A model generated the notes under the pieces. The model did not search any database and was not told the origin of the DNA. It saw only the letters and a list, made by a program, of their open reading frames with translations. A program made the translations under genes and the position numbers. 64,000 bases of DNA from Nocardia sp. BMG51109 (GTDB lineage: Bacteria; Actinomycetota; Actinomycetes; Mycobacteriales; Mycobacteriaceae), in the NCBI RefSeq assembly GCF_000526215.1, contig NZ_JAFQ01000004.1:1798001-1862000 (forward strand), in the 5' to 3' direction. This document shows positions 1 to 9,287 of the stretch, piece after piece. Within the stretch, counting starts at the first letter, position 1, and the number at the start of each line of letters is the position of its first letter.

Positions 1-271
1 CGACGAGCTGCGCAACAAGATCTCCGGGCGAGGTCTGCGATTCATCCACAGCGCGCACGCACACGCCCTGCACGCGCCGTACTGGTGGCTGAAGTGCCTG
101 GTGGGCGTCTCGAAGACGGATAGCAGGGTGGTCGGCGCCTATCACCGACTATTGGTGTGGGACATGATGAAACGCCCCTGGCTGACCCGCGTCGCCGAGT
201 CCGCCCTGGATCCCGTGATCGGCAAGAGCGTCGCGCTGTACTTCACCAAGCCGACGGTGCGCAGTGCCTGA
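1..271 (+). CDS. C-terminal end of a probable SAM-dependent methyltransferase (partial)
   Basis: Only the last 89 residues are in the window; the start lies upstream. The visible tail is rich in Trp, Tyr and basic residues (YWWLKCLVGVSK, LLVWDMMKRPWLT) and holds no SAM-binding motif. The assignment rests on context: in actinobacteria a class I methyltransferase often sits directly before a gene for a terpenoid-cyclase-fold 'prenyltransferase', as here. Its stop codon (269-271) overlaps the GTG of the next gene by 8 bp, so the two are probably translationally coupled. The true substrate is unknown. Confidence 0.5.
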   Translation, partial: DELRNKISGRGLRFIHSAHAHALHAPYWWLKCLVGVSKTDSRVVGAYHRLLVWDMMKRPWLTRVAESALDPVIGKSVALYFTKPTVRSA

Positions 272-1328
272 CCTGCCGGCGGTTCCCGGTATCCTCACCG
301 CGGCACAGTGTCGGCAGACCGCCGAATCCATTGCCGCCGAGCAGGAATCCGACGGCGCACTCCCCTGGTTCGGCGGCGGTCACACCGAGCCGTGGGACCA
401 CGTCGAGAACGCGATGGCGCTGACCGTCACCGGCCTGCTGGACGAGGCGCGCGCGGCCTACGAATGGTCGGCCCGCACCCAGCGGCCGGATGGCTCCTGG
501 CCCTTGCAGTTTCGTGCCGGCATCGTCGAGGACGCCCACGCGGACACCAATTTCTGCGCCTACATCGCCACCGGGGTCTGGCACTACTACCTGGGCACCG
601 GCGATCGATCGTTCGCCGCGACGATGTGGCCGACCGTGCGCGCCGCCATCGACTTCGTCACCGCCATGCAGGGCCCGAACGGCGAGATCTATTGGCTGCG
701 CAGCGCTTCCGCGGTCCTCCCCGAGGCCATGCTGACCGGCAGCTCCAGCATGTTCCACGCCCTCCGCTGCGCGCTCGCACTGGCGGAACTGCTCGCCGAC
801 CCACAACCCGACTGGGAGGTCGCGGCGCTGCGCCTCGGCCACGCCCTGCGCTACCACCCGGAGTCCTTCACCGAGAAGGACCGCTACTCGATGGACTGGT
901 ACTACCCGGTGCTGTGCGGCGCCTACCACGGCCCCGACGGCACCGACCGGATCGCCTCACGCTGGACCGATTTCGTCGTCGGCCAGATCGGCATCCGCTG
1001 CGTCGACGACCGCCCCTGGGTCACCGGCGCGGAAACCTGCGAACTGGCACTGGCCCTGGACACCCTCGGCGACCACCACCGCGCCCACGACCTCCTGGCA
1101 TCCATGCAACACCTGCGCGAGAACGACGGATCCTATTGGACCGGACTGGTGTACGCCGACGGCAAACACTGGCCGGTGGAGCGCACCACCTGGACCGGCG
1201 CTGCCATGATCCTCGCCACCGACGCCCTCTCCCGCACCACCCCCGCCAACGGCATCTTCCGCGACTCCACCCCGTCGATCGACATCACCACCGGATTCGC
1301 CTGCGACTGCGTGGGATCGAGGTCGTAA
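264..1328 (+). CDS. Prenyltransferase / terpenoid-cyclase alpha-toroid fold protein
   Basis: A 354-residue soluble protein that looks like the alpha/alpha-toroid fold of the squalene cyclase and prenyltransferase superfamily. It has repeated W- and G-rich helical hairpins (RTQRPDGSWPLQF, NDGSYWTGLVYADGKHWP), close to the QW-type motif. Actinobacterial proteins of this kind are annotated 'prenyltransferase' and lie in small methyltransferase/glycosyltransferase operons, but no reaction is established. The GTG start at 264 is chosen because it overlaps the preceding stop by 8 bp. A glycan-active enzyme of similar fold cannot be excluded. A strong hairpin follows the stop. Confidence 0.7.
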   Translation: MPDLPAVPGILTAAQCRQTAESIAAEQESDGALPWFGGGHTEPWDHVENAMALTVTGLLDEARAAYEWSARTQRPDGSWPLQFRAGIVEDAHADTNFCAYIATGVWHYYLGTGDRSFAATMWPTVRAAIDFVTAMQGPNGEIYWLRSASAVLPEAMLTGSSSMFHALRCALALAELLADPQPDWEVAALRLGHALRYHPESFTEKDRYSMDWYYPVLCGAYHGPDGTDRIASRWTDFVVGQIGIRCVDDRPWVTGAETCELALALDTLGDHHRAHDLLASMQHLRENDGSYWTGLVYADGKHWPVERTTWTGAAMILATDALSRTTPANGIFRDSTPSIDITTGFACDCVGSRS

Positions 1329-1345
1329 CGACCGGATGCGCCGCA

Positions 1346-1390
1346 CCCGGCGTGATCCTTCGTCCCCCTTCGAAGGAGGATCACACCGGG
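1346..1390. terminator. Bidirectional terminator hairpin
   Basis: Inverted repeat with a 14-bp stem and one mismatch (1346-1359 with 1377-1390) and a 17-nt loop. It lies between the convergent ends of the terpenoid-fold gene (stop 1328) and the small peptide gene (stop 1407). There is no U-tract, as is usual in high-GC actinobacteria. Confidence 0.7.
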
Positions 1391-1406
1391 TCTGAGCGCT
1401 CGCGGG

Positions 1407-1532
1407 CTAGCCGATCAGGTTCCCGAGGACCGCGCTGCCGGTGTTTGCCAGCGCGAGTCCGTTCACCGCGATTCCCATACCGAGTTGGATGCTGACAGCT
1501 ACGAGTTGGATGATTGCGGTGGCAATGCCCAT
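1407..1532 (-). CDS. 41-residue hydrophobic glycine-rich peptide
   Basis: A short reading frame with ATG at 1532 and TAG at 1407. The product is almost all hydrophobic or small (starts MGIATAIIQLVAVSIQLGMG, ends SAVLGNLIG) with no charged residue, so it could form one long amphipathic or membrane-spanning helix. The frame ends just before a strong bidirectional hairpin, which supports it being a real transcription unit. A GGAAAG is found about 10 nt upstream of the ATG. No family is recognised; it could be a membrane-active peptide, a small exported protein or a type I toxin-like product. Confidence 0.5.
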   Translation of the reverse strand: MGIATAIIQLVAVSIQLGMGIAVNGLALANTGSAVLGNLIG

Positions 1533-1857
1533 TGTCGGCTCGACTTTCCGTGATACAGATCTTCGCCGGGCTGCCGCCCGAACGGTCCGGTGGATCCGAA
1601 CACCGGAAACGGTAGGAATCCATCGGTGCCCGGCGCCATCGATTCCGCCTGCGGGACAGGTGAATCCGCTGGTCCGAGCACCGATGAGGTTTTACGGACC
1701 GGAAATACCGAGCGGACGTCAGCCGATCGCGGCCGTCGTGCCCCCGGCCCTGGAACTCTGGACCGGAAAAGCCACAGCAGCGATGTGACCAGGGCGTTCG
1801 GTTCCCGGCAGTGAGCGCTGTGGTGGCGCCGCGCCGACGGCGGTCCTACTGTGACCG
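1533..1857. other. Intergenic region without a recognised gene
   Basis: Separates the small peptide gene from the ABC1 kinase gene. Frames here have no family match and poor codon logic. The only structured part is at its right edge: a possible -10 (TACTGT, about 1847-1852) followed directly by a tandem repeat. Confidence 0.5.
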
Positions 1858-1889
1858 CGATCTCGTACAACAACGATCTCGCACAACAA
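1858..1889 (+). promoter_or_regulatory. Tandem 16-bp operator-like repeat upstream of the ABC1 kinase gene
   Basis: CGATCTCGTACAACAA (1858-1873) is repeated at once as CGATCTCGCACAACAA (1874-1889), differing at one base. It lies between a possible -10 TACTGT and the ribosome binding site GGAGGA (1905-1910), that is, in the 5' leader, where a bound repressor could block transcription. It may instead be a leader RNA element. Confidence 0.5.
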
Positions 1890-1916
1890 CACAGTGCACC
1901 CGACGGAGGAGTCAGG

Positions 1917-3302
1917 ATGAACAAGCCGGTACCGACCTCGCGGATGGCCCGGGGTTCGAAGTTGGGCGTCCTCGTCGCCGGGCAGGCTGTTCACCAACAG
2001 CGCACCAGATTGTCGATGATCGGTCGCTCCGAGGAGGTCCGGGCCAGACTGGCCGACGAGTCGGTCTGGCAGTTGGCCGAGAAGCTGGTCGTGGTGCTCG
2101 GCGAGATGAAGGGCCTGGCGATGAAGCTGGGACAACTTCTGTCGCTGTTCGATCTGGATCTTGTTCCGCCGCAACACCGGGAGAGCTTTCGGCACAGCCT
2201 GGCGGTCTTGTTCGACAGCGCACCCGCCGTGACGTTCGAGACGATGCGCCGGGTAGTCGAGGAGGACCTGGGCGCGCCGCTGGAGACGCTGTTCGCCGAG
2301 TTCGACCCGGAGCCGATCGCCGCCGCCTCGATCGGCCAGGTGTACCGGGCGAGGCTCGCCGACGGCACGGACGTGGCGGTGAAGGTGCAGTATCCGGGAA
2401 TCGACGCGGCGGTTCGCGCGGACCTGCGCAACCTCGCCCTGCTGCGGCCGCTGCTGCAGCACGCGCTGCCCGCCTTCACGCTCGAGGTGCTCGACGAGAT
2501 GCGCGCCAACTTCGAGAACGAGGTCGACTACGTCGCCGAGGCGCGCACCCAGCAGCACGTGGCGAACCTGTACGCCGGCCATCCGTTCATCGCTGTGCCG
2601 CAAGCGTTTCCGGAACGCAGCGGTCGCCACGTCCTGGTGACCGAATACGCGCCGGGGGAAAGCTTCGAGGCGATGCGGGCCCTGCCCGAGGCCGAACGCG
2701 ACCGGATCGGCGAGATCATCTACCGGTTCTATCTGGGTTCGCAGTTCGAGTTCGGCGAATTCTGCGGCGATCCGCATCCGGGCAACGTGCTACTGGGCAC
2801 CGACGGCCGGGTGGTATTCCTCGATTTCGGCCTCTACAAGCGAATGGCCGTGGAGCACATCGCCTTCGAGGCCGCGTGTCTGCGCGCGGCCGCGGAGGAC
2901 CGCGGGCCGGACCTCCACCGGCTCATGGTGGACCACGGTGTCATCGGCGATCAGGCGGGTGTGACCGCGTCCGAGTGCTACGACTACGTGCTGTCGGCTA
3001 TGCAGTGGTGCCTGGCCGACCAGGACGTGCCGATCACCCCGGAGCTGGCCTGCGGTGCGCTGCTCAACGTCGTCGACCCGCGGCTGCCCCAGTTCTCGCG
3101 CATGCGCCGGCAGCACCTGCCGCCGGAACACTTGATCTCCCGTCGCACCGGCTTCTGGACCTGCGCCACCCTCGGACACCTGCGGGCGAGCACGAACTGG
3201 CACCGAATCATGCGCGAGTGGCTCTACGACGACGTGCCGGCCACCGAGTCGGGCCGCCTGCACCGAGCCTGGAAACTGCAACGGACGCCGGACAATCCGT
3301 AG
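1917..3302 (+). CDS. ABC1/UbiB (ADCK)-family atypical kinase
   Basis: A 461-residue protein of the ABC1/ADCK/UbiB atypical kinase family. Visible family marks are the KGLAMKLGQLLS motif that caps the active site (the KxGQ signature), the Ala-rich loop AAASIGQVYRARL that replaces the glycine loop, VAVKVQYPG with the ATP-binding Lys, the catalytic GDPHPGNVLL, and LDFG for metal binding. Known members act on quinone or isoprenoid lipid metabolism in a membrane-linked way; the substrate here is unknown. The ATG at 1917 is chosen because of GGAGGA six bases upstream. It converges on the large NB-ARC/TPR gene with only 17 bp between stops. Confidence 0.85.
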   Translation: MNKPVPTSRMARGSKLGVLVAGQAVHQQRTRLSMIGRSEEVRARLADESVWQLAEKLVVVLGEMKGLAMKLGQLLSLFDLDLVPPQHRESFRHSLAVLFDSAPAVTFETMRRVVEEDLGAPLETLFAEFDPEPIAAASIGQVYRARLADGTDVAVKVQYPGIDAAVRADLRNLALLRPLLQHALPAFTLEVLDEMRANFENEVDYVAEARTQQHVANLYAGHPFIAVPQAFPERSGRHVLVTEYAPGESFEAMRALPEAERDRIGEIIYRFYLGSQFEFGEFCGDPHPGNVLLGTDGRVVFLDFGLYKRMAVEHIAFEAACLRAAAEDRGPDLHRLMVDHGVIGDQAGVTASECYDYVLSAMQWCLADQDVPITPELACGALLNVVDPRLPQFSRMRRQHLPPEHLISRRTGFWTCATLGHLRASTNWHRIMREWLYDDVPATESGRLHRAWKLQRTPDNP

Positions 3303-3319
3303 TCCCGCACGCCCGATCG

Positions 3320-6300
3320 TCAGCGCCGGGTGACCGGCACCGGCCAGTCTCGCCAGACCCGGCGTTTCTTCCAGCGGATCTGGATCTCGCGGATCAGTCG
3401 AAGCGCGTCGGCGTAGGACACCACGGCATCCTGTGGCTTGCTCGACTCCTCCCAGGCCGTCGTGAGCCGCTCGAGCAGCTCGGCTCGCCGGGGGTTCTCG
3501 CCGATCGCGCGGAACAGCGCCAGCCCCTGCTGCGCCATATTGTCGATCCGGTCGTAGTCACCGGCCTTGTAGGACAGCAGACTTGCCCCGACGAAGGCGT
3601 ATGCCTCTCCGATGCGGTCACCGATCTCCCGGAACAACGCCGGCGCCCGCTCGACCATGGCCACGGCGCCGGCGAGGTCGCCGTCCGCGTAGCGCAGCAA
3701 CCCCAGACCGACGAACGCATAGGCGTAACAGACGCGATCGCCGATGTCGTGGAAGACGTCCGCCGCTTCCGTCGCCGGTCCGATCGCGCTCGCGTAGTCT
3801 CCTTCCGCGTACCGCAGCAACGCCAATCCGGCCAGGGCATAGGCGAATCCGAAGCGGTCGCCGATCTCGCGATAGGTCGCCACCGCCCGCGTGACGAGAT
3901 CGACCGCGCCCGCGGTGTCTCCGGTGTCGAAGCCGAGCCTGCCCATGCTGCTGAGGACATAGGCCGCACCGACCGCGTCCCCGATGGCCTCGAATATCTC
4001 GAGCGCCCGGCCCAGCCGGTCGGCCGCGGCGGGATGGTCTCCGGTCGCCAGGGCGAGCCTGCCCAGCCCGGCCAGCACGTACGCCCGGCCCACCCGGTCA
4101 CCGATCTCGTCGAAGATCGTCAGCGCCTGCCGCATCGGCTCGGCCGCGACGACGTATTCGCCGTCCGCGTACCGCACCAGGCCGAGTCCGAGAAGCGTGT
4201 ACGCCTGCCCGACCCGGTCACCGATATCGCTGAACATCGCCAGCGCGCGGCTGATCTCCGCGACGGTTCCGGAGTAGTCGGCATTGGTGTATCGGGCCCA
4301 GCCGAGATCGTTGACCGCATAGGCCTCGCCCACCCGGTCGCCGATCTCGCGGAAGATCTCCAGCGCCCGGTTCATGTCGTCGACCGCCGACGACCAGTCC
4401 GCCGTCGCATAGTGCAGCCGGGCCAGGCCCGTCAGCGCGTAGGCCTCGCCCATCCGGTCGCCGAGATCGCGGCAGATCTCCAGCGCCTGCCACGCGGAAT
4501 CGGCCGCGCCCGGATAATCTCCGGTCGCGAACCGCACCGATGCCAGGTCATTACGGGCGCGCGCCTCGGCGAAACGATCGCCCTGGGCCCGGTAGACGGC
4601 GAGCGCGCGCTCGACCGACTCGGTCGCGCCCGGATAGTCTCCGCTCGCGTACCGGACCTCCCCGAGTTCGTTGAGTGCGTGTGCCTCGCCGAGCGGGTCG
4701 CCGACATCGGCGAACGTCGTCAGCGCCTGCTGTACCCACTGCGCCGCGTCCCGGTAGTCGCCGGTCGCGTATCGCGCCATGCCCATGCCGATGAGGGCGT
4801 ACGCCTCCGCCGAGCGGTCGCCCTCGTCCTGGTAGATCGTCCGCGCCTGCCGCATCAGGTCGGCCGTGCCCGGATAGTCGCCCGTGACGTACGCCAGCGC
4901 GCCGAGCACGCCGAAGACGCGCGCCTGATCGACACGCCGGCCGTCGTCCGAGTAGAGCCGCAACGCCTCCCGCATCGGACCGACCGCGTCCGGATAGTCT
5001 CCGATGGCGTACCGCATCATGCCCAGGTTGTAGTGCGCGTCGGCGGCGCCGAGGCGGTCGCCGACGAGCCGGGCCAGGGCCACGGCGCGTTGATGTAGCT
5101 CGACCGCGACCGGCCAGGGACCGTCCAGGAACAGCAACCCGGCCAGGACGCTCGTCAGTCCGATCGCCTGCCGCGGTCGGTCACAGCGGGCGGCGTAACC
5201 GAGGCAGTCCAGCAGGTTGTCCCGCTCGGCCCGCAGCCACGCCAACGCCCCATCGCGGCCGGGGAAGCTCGGTGCACCCTCGAAATCCCGTTCGCCGGAG
5301 GGCGGCCGTGAGCGGGTTCCGACCGCCAGACGCTTGCCGGCGGAATAGCCGACATGCCAGTAGTAATTCAGCAGCCGTTCCACGGCGGCTCGGCGATCCG
5401 GCTCCGGATCGCCGGCGGCGAGGTCGTGGGCATAGGTGCGCAGCAGGTCGTGCATCCGGTAGCGACCGTGCACATGTTCCTGCAGCAGATGGTCGACGAA
5501 CAGCGCCTCGAGCTCGCGGCGGGCCGCGGCCACGTCGGTTCCGTTCAGCGCCGCGGCGGCGTATCCATCGATGTCGCGGGCGGGGTGCAGTCCGAGGCGA
5601 CGGAACAACTGCTGCCGGGCCGGCGGCATGTCGCGATAGGACATCCCGAACGCGATGTGGACGGCGCGTTCACCGGCCTCGAACTCGCCCAGCGGATCGG
5701 CCGCCGCGGCGAGGTCGTCGGCCAACCCGGCGAGGGTCCACGTCGGGTGATGGGCCATCCTGGCCGCCAGCAACACGATCGCGAGCGGCAGATACCCGCA
5801 CAACCGGACGATCTCGGCCGCCACCGCCCGCTCGCTCTCGGCCGGGGCGCGGCGGGCCAGCGTGCAGAACAACTCGGCCGCCGCGTCCGGCGCCAACGTA
5901 TCCAGGCTGAACGAGTGGGCCCCGTCCAGGGCGACCAGCATCCGGCGACCGGCGATCACCGTCGCACAGTTCGGTCCGTTCGGCAGCAGCGGCTCGACCT
6001 GAGCGGCGTCCCGGGCGTCGTCGAGGACCAGCAGGATGCGTTTCCCGGCCGTCCGGTCCCGCCACACGGCACGGCGATTCTCCAGACCGTCGGGAATAGC
6101 GCGCGAAGCCATCCCCAGCAGGGTGAGCAGCCCGGCCAGGACGTCGGCAGGCTCCGCGGCCGGTCGTCCGCGATCGTGGGCATGCAGGTCGACGAACAGT
6201 CGGCCGTCGGGAAATCCATCCGCCAGGCGATGCGCCACCTTGATCGCGAACGCCGTCTTGCCGACACCCGGCATACCGCTGATCGACACCACCCCGCCGG

Positions 6301-6745
6301 ACTCGACGCCCTTCGCGATGCGCTCCAACTCGTCGTCGCGACCGATCACCGTCGTATCCCGCGGCAGCGTATCGACCACCTGGTGACCCGAAACCGATTC
6401 GGCCCCAGCAGGATTGTCCCGCGCCGCCTGCCACAGCTGCTGCCACTTCCCCATCGTCGTCGAGTCGCCGGCGCCGCGCTCTCTCGCCATGGATCTCAGC
6501 GTCACCAGGATCGGCTCGAGCGATACGAACTTGGCCGGAACATGCTGCCCGGACCGCCACGAGCTGATCACCCCGATCGACGCGACCTTCCGCGTCGTGC
6601 CCGGACGATCCTTCCCGGTCTTCCGCACCACCTGTTCCAGGGTCGGATTCCCCGCCGCGTCGAACAGCTCGTTCAGGCGCCTGGCAAACCTTCTCCTCGC
6701 CGATTCGCCGTCGCCCACACCGTCCCTCGCCCTGCCCACCCGCAC
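3320..6745 (-). CDS. NB-ARC (STAND) ATPase with long tetratricopeptide array
   Basis: An 1141-residue signalling ATPase. Residues 1-110 form a basic helical region that may be a divergent HTH. Residues about 130-420 are an NB-ARC module: P-loop GMPGVGKT (157-164), Walker B ILLVLDDA, the GRR motif and CGYLPLAI (GLPL-like). From about 480 to 1100 there are roughly fifteen 40-residue TPRs that are unusually alike (pattern ALEIFREIGDRVGEAYAL...GLARLRYA.GDY). STAND proteins oligomerise on ligand sensing and serve as regulators or anti-phage sensors; no effector domain other than the N-terminus is visible. The GTG start follows TAGCCT by 0-1 nt, so the start is uncertain. Confidence 0.8.
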   Translation of the reverse strand: MRVGRARDGVGDGESARRRFARRLNELFDAAGNPTLEQVVRKTGKDRPGTTRKVASIGVISSWRSGQHVPAKFVSLEPILVTLRSMARERGAGDSTTMGKWQQLWQAARDNPAGAESVSGHQVVDTLPRDTTVIGRDDELERIAKGVESGGVVSISGMPGVGKTAFAIKVAHRLADGFPDGRLFVDLHAHDRGRPAAEPADVLAGLLTLLGMASRAIPDGLENRRAVWRDRTAGKRILLVLDDARDAAQVEPLLPNGPNCATVIAGRRMLVALDGAHSFSLDTLAPDAAAELFCTLARRAPAESERAVAAEIVRLCGYLPLAIVLLAARMAHHPTWTLAGLADDLAAAADPLGEFEAGERAVHIAFGMSYRDMPPARQQLFRRLGLHPARDIDGYAAAALNGTDVAAARRELEALFVDHLLQEHVHGRYRMHDLLRTYAHDLAAGDPEPDRRAAVERLLNYYWHVGYSAGKRLAVGTRSRPPSGERDFEGAPSFPGRDGALAWLRAERDNLLDCLGYAARCDRPRQAIGLTSVLAGLLFLDGPWPVAVELHQRAVALARLVGDRLGAADAHYNLGMMRYAIGDYPDAVGPMREALRLYSDDGRRVDQARVFGVLGALAYVTGDYPGTADLMRQARTIYQDEGDRSAEAYALIGMGMARYATGDYRDAAQWVQQALTTFADVGDPLGEAHALNELGEVRYASGDYPGATESVERALAVYRAQGDRFAEARARNDLASVRFATGDYPGAADSAWQALEICRDLGDRMGEAYALTGLARLHYATADWSSAVDDMNRALEIFREIGDRVGEAYAVNDLGWARYTNADYSGTVAEISRALAMFSDIGDRVGQAYTLLGLGLVRYADGEYVVAAEPMRQALTIFDEIGDRVGRAYVLAGLGRLALATGDHPAAADRLGRALEIFEAIGDAVGAAYVLSSMGRLGFDTGDTAGAVDLVTRAVATYREIGDRFGFAYALAGLALLRYAEGDYASAIGPATEAADVFHDIGDRVCYAYAFVGLGLLRYADGDLAGAVAMVERAPALFREIGDRIGEAYAFVGASLLSYKAGDYDRIDNMAQQGLALFRAIGENPRRAELLERLTTAWEESSKPQDAVVSYADALRLIREIQIRWKKRRVWRDWPVPVTRR

Positions 6746-6955
6746 AGGCTAATCGGGCCCGACCAACCTCGTCCGGCGTTGGCGCGATCGACGATGCCGA
6801 ACACCTTGTCGGCGACCGGCTTCCCGCGGCGAGCCGGCACCCGGCCACACCGCCGCGCCCGAACTTGCTCCGATGAACTGCGACTCCGGCGCATTTGCCT
6901 GCTGGACAGCCACTTTCGCGGCCTTCCGGCTGCGGGCACGAGACCGGACGACGCG

Positions 6956-8907
<1,952 letters not shown>

Positions 8908-9176
8908 AACGCCGATGATAGGGCGAATTCCGTCGAACCCCCCGGCCGAAGTACGCACCGCGGGCGGCGTCCGCACCCGCGACGGCGATAATCTCTCCGC
9001 ATCGTTCGCACCGTCGCGAAGACCGCGAACTGAAACGAGTTCACAAGATTGACAGCGCCGCCAACGCTCGATCGGACGCCCCGGGAGAAGCCCGAAAGAT
9101 CACCTGCACCACCGACTCGACCGCCGGTGGCGGCCGGGTCCGCGGCCGGAATTCGACCTCGGACCTTCACCAGTAT
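8908..9176. other. Intergenic region without a recognised gene
   Basis: The divergent promoter region between the glutathione peroxidase and GMC oxidoreductase genes. The left edge holds the leaderless peroxidase promoter; the right edge leads into the KstR-like operator. No conserved frame is seen between. Confidence 0.5.
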
Positions 9177-9190
9177 TAGAACTTGTTCTA
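9177..9190 (+). promoter_or_regulatory. KstR-consensus operator
   Basis: TAGAACTTGTTCTA is a perfect 14-bp palindrome that fits the mycobacterial KstR consensus TNNAACNNGTTNNA at every fixed position. KstR is the TetR-type repressor of the cholesterol-degradation regulon. The site lies about 100 bp upstream of the GMC oxidoreductase start. Confidence 0.7.
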
Positions 9191-9194
9191 CAGT

Positions 9195-9248
9195 GATCTC
9201 GGGCACGCTCCCGCGCGCGCCGATCTCGGGCACGCCCCCGCGCGCGCC
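9195..9248 (+). repeat. Two tandem 27-bp units in the GMC gene leader
   Basis: A 27-bp unit beginning GATCTCGGGCACGC and ending CGCGCGCGCC is present at 9195-9221 and 9222-9248 with one mismatch. It lies between the KstR-like operator and the coding start, hence in the 5' leader if transcription begins near the operator. Confidence 0.75.
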
Positions 9249-9287
9249 GACGCCGACGACGACCACTTCGAGGACGAGGTAAGCACT

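Noticed and set aside
1..1328. Terpene biosynthetic gene cluster
   Set aside because: Only two genes are visible, and the cyclase-fold protein lacks a DxDD or DDxxD motif; no other terpene enzyme follows.
1811..5098. A very long open frame (over 1000 codons) on the plus strand
   Set aside because: It overlaps the ABC1 kinase in another frame and then runs antisense to the NB-ARC/TPR gene; its product is Arg/Pro-rich without any family motif. It is a high-GC shadow.
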